Assembly (NCBI GenBank): GCA_945870505.1
Contig: CAMBSN010000006.1
Span: 1 to 59,994, forward strand
Source: Candidatus Kuenenia stuttgartensis
GTDB lineage: Bacteria > Planctomycetota > Planctomycetia > Pirellulales > UBA1268
Length of the DNA: 59,994 nt
Direction: 5' to 3'
Below are positions 37,602 through 46,688 of this stretch, in pieces. Numbering within the stretch: position 1 is the stretch's first letter; each line of letters starts with the position of its first letter. A program made the position numbers and the translations under genes. The notes below the pieces were generated by a model. It was not told where the DNA came from. It was given only the letters and a program-made list of their open reading frames with translations, and did no database searches.

Positions 37602-38492
37602 TCAGGGCGCAGGTGCCTCGATCCGCAGCATGCCCTTCAGTTCGCGGAACTTCGCCGGCCCGATGCCCTCTACGTCGAGGAGATCGACAACGCGGCGGTA
37701 GGGCCGCCGCTCCATGATTCGGTTCGCGAGCGCCTCGCCCACGCCGGGGAGTCGCATGAGCTCGTTTCGTGAGGCAGTGTTGGGATCGAGCACGAAGTCC
37801 GCGGGTGGCGGCCCGGTGCCGTCGATCGCGTTGCGGAGTTCCCGCTCCTCCATGCGTTCGATCCGCCGCTCCGCAGGCATTTTTTCCCAGTCGGTGTGCG
37901 CCCAGATGCCGAGTCGTCGCGATGCGGCCTGGAGTTCCAGATCGGCGAGCCGTTCGCGATACTCGTCGCCGGAATCGCCCTTCGGCGTGCTCCGCGCCAC
38001 GCCGAAGGCCCGGGCCAGGCCCTTCGAGACGAGCTGCTCGGCGAGGTCGCGGTCCTGCGCGTCGGTCACGAAGCCGTAGATCCGTTTGAAGCGGGCGTCG
38101 CCGCGGCCGTCCGCGAAGCTCGTGTGCAGCGTGAAGGGCTCGGCGAGTAGGCGCCGGGTCTCGGCCGTCGCCTCCGCCCCGAGTCGTTTCGCGAACTCGA
38201 TCGACGCGGCGGTGTCGGATCCTGCTTCGGCGATCCCGAAATAGCGGCGCTGGCTCCGCAGCCGGCGGGCGTCGGTCTCGTCGTTCACGTGGTGTTCCAG
38301 GCAGTCGGCGCCGTAGAGACGCACGGTGTGCTCCTCGCCGGCCGGGGTGCAGACGCGAAAACTGTCGCCGTCGGCCCACTCCGCAGGCACCAGCGTGCAG
38401 CCCTCGATCACAACGATCGCGTCGGCGGCGGCCGCGGCGACAAGGATCGCGGCGCAGGCGACCGCGGGTCGCAGGTCTCTGGGGATCGTCAC
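37602..38492 (-). CDS. exported thermonuclease-like protein with helix-hairpin-helix domain
   Basis: 296 residues from GTG 38492, whose GTGA overlaps the stop of the upstream peptidase gene; the open frame continues further upstream inside that gene and is rejected. Signal peptide (AVACAAILVAAAAADA). The SNase-like domain has DGDSFRV, VRLYGADCLE (catalytic Arg and Glu) and FKRIYGFV (second Arg). The C-terminal ComEA-type HhH has NTASRNELMRLPGVGEALA and GIGPAKFRELKG. Likely an extracytoplasmic DNA- or RNA-degrading enzyme. Confidence 0.83.
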   Translation of the reverse strand: MTIPRDLRPAVACAAILVAAAAADAIVVIEGCTLVPAEWADGDSFRVCTPAGEEHTVRLYGADCLEHHVNDETDARRLRSQRRYFGIAEAGSDTAASIEFAKRLGAEATAETRRLLAEPFTLHTSFADGRGDARFKRIYGFVTDAQDRDLAEQLVSKGLARAFGVARSTPKGDSGDEYRERLADLELQAASRRLGIWAHTDWEKMPAERRIERMEERELRNAIDGTGPPPADFVLDPNTASRNELMRLPGVGEALANRIMERRPYRRVVDLLDVEGIGPAKFRELKGMLRIEAPAP

Positions 38493-39910
38493 GGCGACTC
38501 CATCTTCAACTGGCTGTCCGGGAACAGTGGCTCCGAGTAGGGGTTGGCATCCATCACGGGAAAGTCCCGCCAGCCGGGTGCGTCGAAGTGCCACCACTCC
38601 GTGGCCAGCGGTAGAAAGCCCTCAGACCGCATCGCCTTCTGGAGCGTCTCGCGGTTGGCGAGCAGGTCACCATCCGTATCCATGAAGGCGAGGTGTGACC
38701 GCTCGCTGAACTCATCGAAAGCCGACGGCATGGGTCGTTCGCGGCCTGCTGCGTCAACGAGCGTGACATCCACGGCCGAGCCGCGGTTGTGCCGGGAGCC
38801 CTGCGCCGGGTCGGCCACGTATCGCGGGTCGGGCTTCACCTTCCAGAGGGCTTTTTGGATGGCGAGCGGCCGGTAGCCGTCGAATACCTTCAGGCCGAGT
38901 CCTTGCCCGCGAAGCGAGGCCTGCACGCGTGCGAGCCGTTCCGCGGCCGACCGCTCCAAGTAGATGGTGTTGGCGGGATAGAGCCGGATGCCGGTGACGT
39001 TGTCGGTGGTGGCATAGCGGTTGTCGATCACGAACGACGGGTCGATGTCGGCGAGATCGACGAGTTCGCAGCCCGGTGGCGGGGCCGCGGCTGTTCGTGA
39101 GCCACGGTGCGGAGGCCGCTCGGCGATCGCCGCCGCAAGGTCGCGGAGCATTGCAACCTGCTCGGTGCGGTGGCCGTGCTCCGCCTCGACGTTCACGTAG
39201 GGGATCTGCATCCGTCCGCACCAGACCGAGAGCGACCCGTCGTCGTTCACGGTGACCTCGTTCTGGAGGATGACGGAATGGCCGCGAGCGGCGAGGGCGT
39301 CGAAGAGCCCTGGGTCGGTGACGAAGAAGAAGTCGTCGGCGTCGCCGCCGGGTCGGAGGTTGACCCTGGCGGCGTCGGCTGCGAGTGAACCGCCTGGGGC
39401 GTAGTTCGCCGCCGTGTAGCGGTCGGGCGTGTTGTTGTGGAGGGCCACGATCACGTCGACGTCGTCGATCGCGAGCGTCGAGAGCAGTTCGTCGGTGAAC
39501 GCGGCCACGACGTCGTCGGCGGGCTGCGACCAGGTGGAAAGAGCCGCGAGCGTCGCCCGGCGACCGGCAGGCGTGAAAATGCGGTTGGGATCAATGCGAT
39601 GCTCCGTGCTGCCGAGCCGGAATGCCACCTCGCGGTCGCCCGTGTGCCGCAGTTCGACGAGGCGTCCGCCAAGGTCGCGGAGCACATCGCCGGCGGCCTC
39701 AACCGCGGTCTCTTCGTCGTCGTGCACGCTCACGAAGGCCACCTTCAATGGCTCGGTGGTCGCCGGAAAAACGGTGGCGACAACGTCGATCCGCGCGTCA
39801 CCGACGGCGAACGTGCGGGTGGTGGTGGCGTTGTCGGCAGTCGCCGATGGCATCAGCAGCATCAGTGCGGCCATTACCACGGGCACGGAAAGACTTTGTG
39901 AGGATGTCAT
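38489..39910 (-). CDS. two-domain peptidase: M14-like N-terminus fused to VanX-like M15D
   Basis: 473 residues with a signal peptide (VVMAALMLLMPSATADN). The C-terminal domain is D-Ala-D-Ala dipeptidase-like: H374-x6-D381 (SRHNRGSAVDV) and E438-x2-H441 (EWWHF), complete zinc and catalytic residues. The N-terminal half has H63-x2-E66 in SVHDDE, H158 in ALHNN and E242/E244 in NVEAEHGH, the spacing of an M14/AstE-like zinc carboxypeptidase. Both domains could act on peptidoglycan peptides in the periplasm (inference). Coupled to the nuclease gene downstream by GTGA. Confidence 0.78.
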   Translation of the reverse strand: MTSSQSLSVPVVMAALMLLMPSATADNATTTRTFAVGDARIDVVATVFPATTEPLKVAFVSVHDDEETAVEAAGDVLRDLGGRLVELRHTGDREVAFRLGSTEHRIDPNRIFTPAGRRATLAALSTWSQPADDVVAAFTDELLSTLAIDDVDVIVALHNNTPDRYTAANYAPGGSLAADAARVNLRPGGDADDFFFVTDPGLFDALAARGHSVILQNEVTVNDDGSLSVWCGRMQIPYVNVEAEHGHRTEQVAMLRDLAAAIAERPPHRGSRTAAAPPPGCELVDLADIDPSFVIDNRYATTDNVTGIRLYPANTIYLERSAAERLARVQASLRGQGLGLKVFDGYRPLAIQKALWKVKPDPRYVADPAQGSRHNRGSAVDVTLVDAAGRERPMPSAFDEFSERSHLAFMDTDGDLLANRETLQKAMRSEGFLPLATEWWHFDAPGWRDFPVMDANPYSEPLFPDSQLKMESP

Positions 39911-39956
39911 AGTCCACTCATGGTATCGCCGCGCCGCCGCTCGCGGTCACCGGTAG

Positions 39957-39975
39957 CACAGGTTTTCAACCTGTG
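39957..39975. repeat. CACAGG-family palindrome in a divergent gap
   Basis: CACAGGTTTTCAACCTGTG preceded by GTAG, between the peptidase gene (minus) and mnmG (plus). It is the only copy in this window that lies between two divergent gene starts, so it cannot be a terminator there. Confidence 0.85.
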
Positions 39976-40076
39976 TGTCTCCCCGGTTCGCATTGGGCCT
40001 GCGGCCTTACGGCCGGTCGGCTTCCTGAACCGCAGGCAACGTCCGATGCGCTTCACCCCGTTGCTACACTCGCTTC

Positions 40077-41915
40077 ATGGGCTGCAGCTATGAATATGAC
40101 GTGCTCGTGATCGGGGCCGGCCATGCCGGGGTGGAGGCGGCCTGCGCGGCGGCCCGGCTCGGCGCGCGGACGGCCCTGCTGACGACCAACTGCGACACCG
40201 TTGGTCAGATGAGCTGCAATCCGGCGATCGGCGGCGTCGGCAAGGCACAGCTCGTCCGCGAGGTCGACGCCCTCGGCGGCGTGATGGCCCGGGCTATCGA
40301 TGCCACCGGCATCCAGTATCGCGTGCTCAACCGCTCGAAGGGGCCGGCGATGCACGGGCCGCGGGCTCAGGCTGACAAGAAGCTCTATCAGATGGAGGCG
40401 AAGCGACTCGTTGAGGAGACGCCGAATCTCGACCTGCGGCAGGAGACCGTCGAAGAACTCCTCGTGGAGCCGCTCGGGGGCGACGGCGTGACCGCTCCCG
40501 CGTGGCGGGTGACGGGCGTGCGGGTTCGCGGCGACGCCGAGTATCGCGCAGCGGCGGTCGTGCTCACCACCGGCACGTTCCTTCAGGCGGTGATGCATAC
40601 CGGCGAGGCGCAGACGACCGGCGGCAGGGCAGGGGAGGGCACCACGTCGGGGATCTCGGCGGCCCTCCATCGGCTCGGCGTCGTGGTCGACCGCTTCAAG
40701 ACGGGCACGCCCTGTCGGCTGTCGGCGACGAGCATCGACTTTTCGCAGCTCGACGAGCAGCCGGGTGATCCCGAGCCGCAGCCGTTCTCGTTCCTGACCG
40801 ACACGATCGACCGTGAGCAGATGGTCTGCTGGATCACGCGAACCACGCCCGAGATCCACGACCTCATCCGGGCCAATCTCCATCGCGCGCCGATGTTCAC
40901 CGGCCAGATCGAGTCGCGGGGGCCGCGGTACTGCCCGAGCATCGAAGACAAGGTCGTTCGCTTCGCCGACAAGGAGAGTCACCAGCTCTTTCTCGAGCCC
41001 GAAGGGCGGCACACGCGGGAGATCTACGTCAACGGGATCTCCACGAGCCTGCCCCGCGATGTTCAGGACGCGATGGTGCGGATGGTGCCCGGCCTCGAGC
41101 GGGCCGTGATCATGCGGTATGGCTACGCCGTCGAATATGACTACTGCCCGCCTGATCAGCTCCTGGCCACGCTCGAGAGCAAGCGGTCCAGGGGCCTCTT
41201 TTTCGCGGGCCAGATCAACGGCACGACGGGCTATGAGGAGGCTGCGGCCCAGGGGCTCGTGGCGGGGGCCAACGCGGCGCTCGCGGCCGCCGGCCGCGAG
41301 CCGCTCGTGCTCGAACGCGAGGATTCCTACATCGGCGTTTTGATCGACGACCTCGTGACTCGCGGCGTGGATGAGCCCTACCGGATGTTCACCAGCCGCG
41401 CGGAGCATCGGCTGGCACTCCGGCACGACAACGCCGACCGCCGGCTCACGCCACGCGCCGCGCGGCACGGGCTCGCCGAGCCGCACCGCGTCGAGCGATT
41501 GGCCGCCAAGACGGCCGAGATCGAAGCCACCCTCGCGGCGCTCGCGGCCACCCGAGTGCAGGGCACGTCGCTCGCCGACCTGCTCAAGCGGCCGGAGTTC
41601 ACCTGGACCCACGCGGTCGAGGCGGCGCCGACGCTGGCTGCCGTGTCGCGGGAGGCGGCGGTGCAGATCGAGAACGATATCCGCTACGCCGGCTATGTGG
41701 CCCTCGACCGGGAGCGGATCGAGCGGCAGCGAAAGCACTCCCAGCGGATGATTCCCGAGGGCTTCGACTACGGGAACGTGCGGCACCTCCGCGCCGAGGC
41801 CCGCGAGCAGTTGGCCCGCATCCGGCCACGGACGTTCGGCCAGGCGGGCCGCGTGAGCGGGATCACGCCGGCCGACCTCGCGCTCGTGCTCGTCCACCTC
41901 GAAGGCCGCCCGTAG
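40077..41915 (+). CDS. mnmG: tRNA uridine-5-carboxymethylaminomethyl modification enzyme MnmG
   Basis: 612 residues, normal length. With MnmE it installs the cmnm5 group on U34 of tRNAs using FAD and methylene-THF. FAD-binding [12 protein letters not shown] near residues 11-22, then [57 protein letters not shown] and the C-terminal helical domain with [10 protein letters not shown]. The TAG stop is the GTAG of the following palindrome. No mnmE or rsmG is adjacent. Confidence 0.97.
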   Translation: MGCSYEYDVLVIGAGHAGVEAACAAARLGARTALLTTNCDTVGQMSCNPAIGGVGKAQLVREVDALGGVMARAIDATGIQYRVLNRSKGPAMHGPRAQADKKLYQMEAKRLVEETPNLDLRQETVEELLVEPLGGDGVTAPAWRVTGVRVRGDAEYRAAAVVLTTGTFLQAVMHTGEAQTTGGRAGEGTTSGISAALHRLGVVVDRFKTGTPCRLSATSIDFSQLDEQPGDPEPQPFSFLTDTIDREQMVCWITRTTPEIHDLIRANLHRAPMFTGQIESRGPRYCPSIEDKVVRFADKESHQLFLEPEGRHTREIYVNGISTSLPRDVQDAMVRMVPGLERAVIMRYGYAVEYDYCPPDQLLATLESKRSRGLFFAGQINGTTGYEEAAAQGLVAGANAALAAAGREPLVLEREDSYIGVLIDDLVTRGVDEPYRMFTSRAEHRLALRHDNADRRLTPRAARHGLAEPHRVERLAAKTAEIEATLAALAATRVQGTSLADLLKRPEFTWTHAVEAAPTLAAVSREAAVQIENDIRYAGYVALDRERIERQRKHSQRMIPEGFDYGNVRHLRAEAREQLARIRPRTFGQAGRVSGITPADLALVLVHLEGRP

Positions 41916-42000
41916 CACAGGTTTTCAACCTGTGCCGTATTTCACCGCAGGTTGCCAACCTGCGGCTACGGGAGTGAGTAGCACAGGTTTTCAACCTGTG
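41916..42000. repeat. three palindromes between mnmG and glycosyltransferase
   Basis: 41916-41934 and 41982-42000 are CACAGGTTTTCAACCTGTG; 41945-41965 is CCGCAGGTT/AACCTGCGG, preceded by TTCAC and followed by CTACG. Order is A-B-A. The first overlaps the mnmG stop. They lie between two plus-strand genes. Confidence 0.87.
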
Positions 42001-42036
42001 CCGTGTCTCGCCGCGGCCGTAGAGCCTGTGGCTACC

Positions 42037-43347
42037 ATGTCAGGAATGAAAATCGTCCACATCACCGCCGGGGCCGGGGGCCGCATCTGCGGCACATGCC
42101 TGCACGACAACGCCCTCATCCGGTCGCTCCGTGGCCGCGGCTGCGATGCGATCCTCGTGCCGGCATTCGTGCCCACGACCACCGATGAGGAGAACGTCGC
42201 CGAGCAGACGGTCGTGATGGGGGGCGTGAACGTCTGGCTGCAGGAGAACGTGCCGCTGTTTCGGCACACGCCCACGTTCCTCGACGCCCCGCTCGATTCG
42301 CGGGCCCTGCTCGAATGGCTGTCGTCTCGCACCGGCGGCGCCCGGGCGACTGATCTTGGGCCGCTCACCGTCTCGACCCTCGAAGGGGAGCACGGCCGGC
42401 AGCGGAAGGAAGTCGCAAAGCTCGCCCGTTGGCTCGCCGGCGAGGCGCGGCCCGATGTCGTCCATCTCTCCAACGTTCTGCTCCTCGGTCTCGCACGGTC
42501 GATTCGCGATGCGACCGGGGCGCGGATCGTCTGCAGCCTCTCGGGCGAAGACGTGTTCATCGACGCGATTCCTGAGCCGCACCGTGCGCGGATCGGCGAC
42601 CTGCTCCGCGAGCGGGCGGCCGACGTCGATCGGTTCGTGGCCTTCAATCGTTTCAACGCGGAGTTCATGGGCGGGCGGCTCGCGGTGCCGCTCGAACGCG
42701 TGGCGGTGATTCCCCACGGCGTTGATCTCGCCGCTTTTCCCGCCGAGCCGCCCGACCTCGCCGCCCGGCGGCGGGTCCGCGGTAGCAGGCTCGTCATTGG
42801 CTTCGTCGCCCGCGGCTGTCCGGAAAAGGGCCTCGACCAGCTCGTGCGGGCGCTGCCGCTCGTGGTGGCGCGGCACGATGTGGAGGTGATCGCGGCTGGC
42901 GCGACGATCGACACCGAACGCGATTACCTCGCCACGTGCCAGAAGCTTGCCCTCGACCTCGGCGTGGCCGACCGGTTTCGCTGGCTCGGCCAGATTGATC
43001 GGGCTGCGAAGCTCGACCTCCTCGCCTCGATCGACGTCTTCGCCCTGCCGACGCCCCGCGCCGAGGCGAAGGGCCTTTCCGCGATCGAGGCGCTGGCGGC
43101 CGGTGTGCCGGTCGTGGCCTCGAGCCACGGAGCATTTCCAGAGCTTCTCGCCGGCGAGCAGGCGGGCCTCCTGCACGCCCCGGGCGATCCCGCCGATCTC
43201 GCGCGGGCGATCACCGCGGTCCTCGACGACGACACGCTTGCCAGCCGCCTTGGTCGCCACGGCCATGCCCTCGCCCGCTCGCGGCATTCCGCCGACTCGA
43301 TGGCGGCCGCCCACGAGTCGATGTACGCTTCGCTGGCACGCCCATGA
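42037..43347 (+). CDS. glycosyltransferase, GT4-like (GT-B fold)
   Basis: About 436 residues from ATG 42037 (or 433 from 42046). The frame continues upstream through the palindromes, but those residues are a translation of the repeat and not protein. N-terminal acceptor lobe with GAGGRICGTCLHDNAL; donor lobe with VIPHGVDLAAFP, IGFVARGCPEKGLDQL and the GT4 signature PRAEAKGLSAIEALAAGVPVV containing the conserved E-x7-E. Likely a sugar transfer step for an envelope glycan. Its stop overlaps the GHKL ATPase start by 4 bases (ATGA). Confidence 0.82.
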   Translation: MSGMKIVHITAGAGGRICGTCLHDNALIRSLRGRGCDAILVPAFVPTTTDEENVAEQTVVMGGVNVWLQENVPLFRHTPTFLDAPLDSRALLEWLSSRTGGARATDLGPLTVSTLEGEHGRQRKEVAKLARWLAGEARPDVVHLSNVLLLGLARSIRDATGARIVCSLSGEDVFIDAIPEPHRARIGDLLRERAADVDRFVAFNRFNAEFMGGRLAVPLERVAVIPHGVDLAAFPAEPPDLAARRRVRGSRLVIGFVARGCPEKGLDQLVRALPLVVARHDVEVIAAGATIDTERDYLATCQKLALDLGVADRFRWLGQIDRAAKLDLLASIDVFALPTPRAEAKGLSAIEALAAGVPVVASSHGAFPELLAGEQAGLLHAPGDPADLARAITAVLDDDTLASRLGRHGHALARSRHSADSMAAAHESMYASLARP

Positions 43348-45116
43348 AAACGTCTACCTCCACCACCGGCACGCTGCGAATCGGCGACCAGTGGAACGCG
43401 ATCACGATCATCGCCCACTCGCAGACGCATCCGCTCAAGGCGATCTGCGAGTTCACGGAGAACGCGATCGATGCGGGTGCCATGCACGTGCGGATCTCCC
43501 GCCGCCGCTCGCAGGGCAAGACCTACCTGGAGGTCACCGATGATGGCCGTGGTGTGGCGTCTGACGAATCCGGCGAGCCCGACTTCGAGCGAATCGCCAC
43601 GCACCTCTGTGACTCGATGAAGCGGCACCTCGACGCCGCCCAGCGGCGGGGCGTGCACGGCGAGTTTGGCATCGGACTGCTCTCCTTCTGGAGTCTCGGC
43701 GAGGAACTGCGGATGGTGTCGGGTGGCTCTGCCGGGCTTCGCGAACTGCGGCTCGTCCGCGGCGAGCGACGATACGAGATTCGTCCCGTCAAGAGTCGCC
43801 TGGTGACCGGCGGCACGCGCGTGATCGTCGGCCCGCTGCTCGAGGCGACGAAGAACCTCGTCACCGGTGAGAAGGTCGCCCGCTACCTCTCCGCCGAACT
43901 CCGCGACCGTATTCGTCGGTCAGGCGCCACGATCGAGGTGATCGACAGCGTCTCCCGCAAGCAACTCCCGGTGGTGCCCCGGGAGTTCGATGGTGACCGC
44001 CTGGAGATCCCGCGCCGCTATCCGACGCCGCTGGGCGACATCAACGTCGAGGTTTACGTCCGCGGCGAGCAGGCCACGGGCGAGCCCGGCATCGCCGTGT
44101 GCAAGGACGGCACCCGCGTTCTCAAGGACGTCACCGAACTGCTCCCCTTCCAGCACTCCCCCTGGACCGATCGGCGGCTGGAGGGACTCGTCGACTTCGA
44201 GCCGCTCACGCTTGCGCCCGGCACCCGCTCGGGCATCGTGCCGGATGCCGCGCTCGACGCGCTCGTTGAGGCCGCGGCCGCGATCGAGGAAGACATCCGC
44301 GAGGCGATGGCGTCTCGCGAGCAGGCCGAGGCCGAGCGGGCGAGCCGGCAGTTGCTCAAGCAGGTTCACAAGGCGTTTGCCTCGGCGCTGGCTGACCTTC
44401 CGGCGGAGGAGTATCTGTTTTTCGACATCCCGAAAGCGGCCCCGGCGCTGCAGGGCCGGCCCGGAGTGGCGGGCGACCTGCCGGCGGAGGGCGAGGGCCG
44501 TTCGCGAAAGGCCGGGAGTTCGAACCCGCGGCCGCTGCTCGCGGCCGACCCCGGGCCGCTTGCCGCGGTGCGGATCTCCCCGCGGACGCCGCGGCGGCAG
44601 CCGGGCGACTCCTGCCTCTTCTCGGCGACGGCCCGCGATGCCATGGACATTCCGCTCGCCGGGGGCGTGTTGTTCACGTGGCGGATCGTCGCGGGCTCGG
44701 CGGCGATCGCGACCAACGGCTCGTCGTGCCGCGTGGCCTCGTCATCGGCCGGCGTGGTGACCGTGGGCGTGATCGCGCGGCAGGGGGAGATCGAGGTCAC
44801 CGATCAGGTCGAGCTGAAGTTCGTGGACGATCCGCTGGCCGACGCGGCCGGTGGCCGGGGCCTGCCCGGGTATCGGCTCGAGGCGGAGCACGGCCAGCCC
44901 TGGCGGAGCCGCTACGACACCGCGCGGAACGAGATCGTGATCAACTCGGCCCACCGCGACTTTCTCGCGAGCCGCACCGCGGCGGCGAGGCACCGCCGCT
45001 ACATCGGCAAGCTCTACGCGAAGGAGGTCGTGCTCACGAACTTCCCGCACGAGTCGCCGGCCGAGGTGATGGAGCGGCTGATCGAGGTCACGCTCCGCAC
45101 CGAAGACGCGCTCTGA
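43344..45116 (+). CDS. GHKL-type ATPase with an internal Ig-like domain
   Basis: 590 residues. Residues 30-120 hold the GHKL (Hsp90/MutL/MORC) ATP site: N40 in ENAIDAGA, D66-D67-G68 in TDDGRGV and GEFGIG at 106-111. Residues 120-360 look like the MutL/Hsp90 transducer region. Residues about 405-495 form an Ig-like/BIG2-like beta-sandwich (PGDSCLFSATA, FTWRIVAGSAAI, VVTVGVIA), and a C-terminal helical region (505-590) follows. No signal peptide, so an Ig-like fold in a cytosolic ATPase is unusual. Coupled to the glycosyltransferase by ATGA. I cannot assign a function. Confidence 0.75.
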   Translation: MKTSTSTTGTLRIGDQWNAITIIAHSQTHPLKAICEFTENAIDAGAMHVRISRRRSQGKTYLEVTDDGRGVASDESGEPDFERIATHLCDSMKRHLDAAQRRGVHGEFGIGLLSFWSLGEELRMVSGGSAGLRELRLVRGERRYEIRPVKSRLVTGGTRVIVGPLLEATKNLVTGEKVARYLSAELRDRIRRSGATIEVIDSVSRKQLPVVPREFDGDRLEIPRRYPTPLGDINVEVYVRGEQATGEPGIAVCKDGTRVLKDVTELLPFQHSPWTDRRLEGLVDFEPLTLAPGTRSGIVPDAALDALVEAAAAIEEDIREAMASREQAEAERASRQLLKQVHKAFASALADLPAEEYLFFDIPKAAPALQGRPGVAGDLPAEGEGRSRKAGSSNPRPLLAADPGPLAAVRISPRTPRRQPGDSCLFSATARDAMDIPLAGGVLFTWRIVAGSAAIATNGSSCRVASSSAGVVTVGVIARQGEIEVTDQVELKFVDDPLADAAGGRGLPGYRLEAEHGQPWRSRYDTARNEIVINSAHRDFLASRTAAARHRRYIGKLYAKEVVLTNFPHESPAEVMERLIEVTLRTEDAL

Positions 45117-45140
45117 TCGACGGAGTTCGGCGCTCGGCGG

Positions 45141-45300
45141 CACAGATTGCCAACCTGTGCTACGACAGGCAATCGCCGCAGCAACACGTAGCCGCAGGTT
45201 GGCAACCTGCGGGAACTGAGGCACAGGTTGCCAACCTGTGCTACGACGTAGCCGCAGGTTGGCAACCTACGGAAAACAAGCCACAGGTTGAAAACCTGTG
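45141..45300. repeat. array of five alternating palindromes
   Basis: Palindromes at 45141-45159 (A), 45192-45212 (B), 45222-45240 (A), 45252-45272 (B, one arm mutated) and 45282-45300 (A), where A is CACAGG-type and B CCGCAGG-type. The last four starts are exactly 30 bases apart, and adjacent units are joined by CTAC/GTAG. It lies at the convergent junction of the GHKL and TerC genes. Not CRISPR: spacers are about 9-11 bases and two repeat types alternate. Confidence 0.87.
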
Positions 45301-45311
45301 CTCCGGGTGCG

Positions 45312-46373
45312 CTACGAGTGGCCAGGCTTTGAGCCGTCGCCGGCGATCTCGGTGCCGTCTCGGCGCTCGGGGAAGGCGAGCGATGCCGCCACGCTGGCAC
45401 CGATCAGGCCCACGATGATCAAGAGCGACACCGCCGGATGCACGAGATGCCCCTTGGCATGGGCATCCCAGCCCCCCTGGGTCGCGAGCCACTCGTTGTG
45501 GCGGGCCGCCTCGGCGATCATCTTGCAGCCCACGAACACGAGCACCGCCGAGAGGCCGTAGTTGAGGAATCGGAAGAGGTCCATCACGCCGGCCAGCAGG
45601 AAGTAGAGGGCCCGCAGGCCGAGGATTGCGAAGACGTTCGACGTGAAGGCGATGAACCGCATGTAGTGGGTGCCCGGCGAGACCACGCCGAGGATCGCCG
45701 GCACGCTGTCGACCGCGAATAAGACGTCGGTGCTCTCAACGACCAGCAGCACGAGAAACAGCGGCGTGGCCAGGAGTTTGCCGTTTTCGCGGACGAAGAA
45801 CCGGTCGCCCGCCTGTTCCTTGGAAACGGGGATGAACCGGCGGAAGAAGCGGATCAACGCGTTCTCGCCCGGCTCGTGATCGCCGCCCCCGAAGGCGAGC
45901 TTGATGCCCGTGTAGACGAGGAAACCGCCGAACAGCCACATCACCCACTTGTAGCGCTCGACCAACTCGGCCCCGAGGAGCACGAACGTGAGCCGCATGA
46001 TCACGGCGCCGAGGATGCCCCAGAAGAGCACGCGATACTGGTACTTCAGCGGCACGCCGAAGTATGCGAACACCACCGCGAACACGAAGACGTTGTCCAT
46101 CGACAACGACCACTCGACGAGGTAGCCGGTCAGAAACTCGATCGCCGGCTTGCCGCCGAGCCACCACCAGACGAGGCCGTTGAAGGCGAGGGCCAGGGCC
46201 GACCAGAAGATCGTCCAAAAGGCGCTCTCGCGGAGTGACGGCTCGTGCGACTTCTTGTGGAAGACGGTCAGGTCGAGCACCAGCATCACCGTCACGAAGA
46301 TCGCGAAGGCGATCCAGTGATTGATCGTGATCTGGCCCGCAGGGGCGGAAGTGGCGTCGGCGAGCAGGAACAC
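45312..46373 (-). CDS. TerC-family integral membrane protein
   Basis: About 353 residues from GTG 46373 (tentative; the longer ATG frame to 46475 adds basic sequence). Around nine membrane helices. Two acidic family motifs are present: EWSLSMDNVFVFAVVF and VVESTDVLFAVDSVPAI. TerC/Alx proteins export manganese or calcium and help metal loading of secreted proteins. The stop TAG falls in a CTAC beside the palindrome array. I looked in the 315-base upstream gap for a yybP-ykoY manganese riboswitch and could not support one. Confidence 0.88.
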   Translation of the reverse strand: MFLLADATSAPAGQITINHWIAFAIFVTVMLVLDLTVFHKKSHEPSLRESAFWTIFWSALALAFNGLVWWWLGGKPAIEFLTGYLVEWSLSMDNVFVFAVVFAYFGVPLKYQYRVLFWGILGAVIMRLTFVLLGAELVERYKWVMWLFGGFLVYTGIKLAFGGGDHEPGENALIRFFRRFIPVSKEQAGDRFFVRENGKLLATPLFLVLLVVESTDVLFAVDSVPAILGVVSPGTHYMRFIAFTSNVFAILGLRALYFLLAGVMDLFRFLNYGLSAVLVFVGCKMIAEAARHNEWLATQGGWDAHAKGHLVHPAVSLLIIVGLIGASVAASLAFPERRDGTEIAGDGSKPGHS

Positions 46374-46688
46374 GGGAGCGTCCGGGAGGGAAGGGGGCGG
46401 CCGGGCGGGAACGGCCCGGCGTCGGACGGAATAGTAGCAATTTGCACGCCTTGCGGCCCCCCCAATCCACCCCACCCTCCCGGTTCACACGTCGGACACG
46501 CAATTTTTTACGCGAAGTCGTCCGGCACGCCGCGTGCAACGTACGGTCTTCTGCCGCGGGTGGTGGACCCGCGGTCGGCCCGGCTGGGTCGCGGACCTTA
46601 GGCATGCGTCGCTCGGGTGTGGCGACATTCGCCCCGGACCATCTCCGGGGCACGGCCGTCTTTCCGCGACCCACCGGCATGGCCGGGC
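46374..46688. other. gap without recognisable gene
   Basis: About 315 bases between two minus-strand genes. It contains several short GC-rich hairpins (for example around 46555 and 46635) and one AT-rich patch near 46503, but no gene, no repeat-family copy and no riboswitch I can defend. It may carry the terCfamily promoter. Confidence 0.4.

Noticed and set aside
40053-41918. Minus-strand open frame of 621 codons
   Set aside because: Exact antisense of mnmG; no family motif and codon bias explained by the sense gene.
45141-45300. CRISPR array
   Set aside because: Palindromes of two alternating types with 9-11-base gaps; no unique spacers of 25-40 bases and no cas genes.
46374-46688. Manganese (yybP-ykoY) riboswitch upstream of TerC
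   Set aside because: Short hairpins are present, but the conserved loop sequences of that riboswitch cannot be placed.
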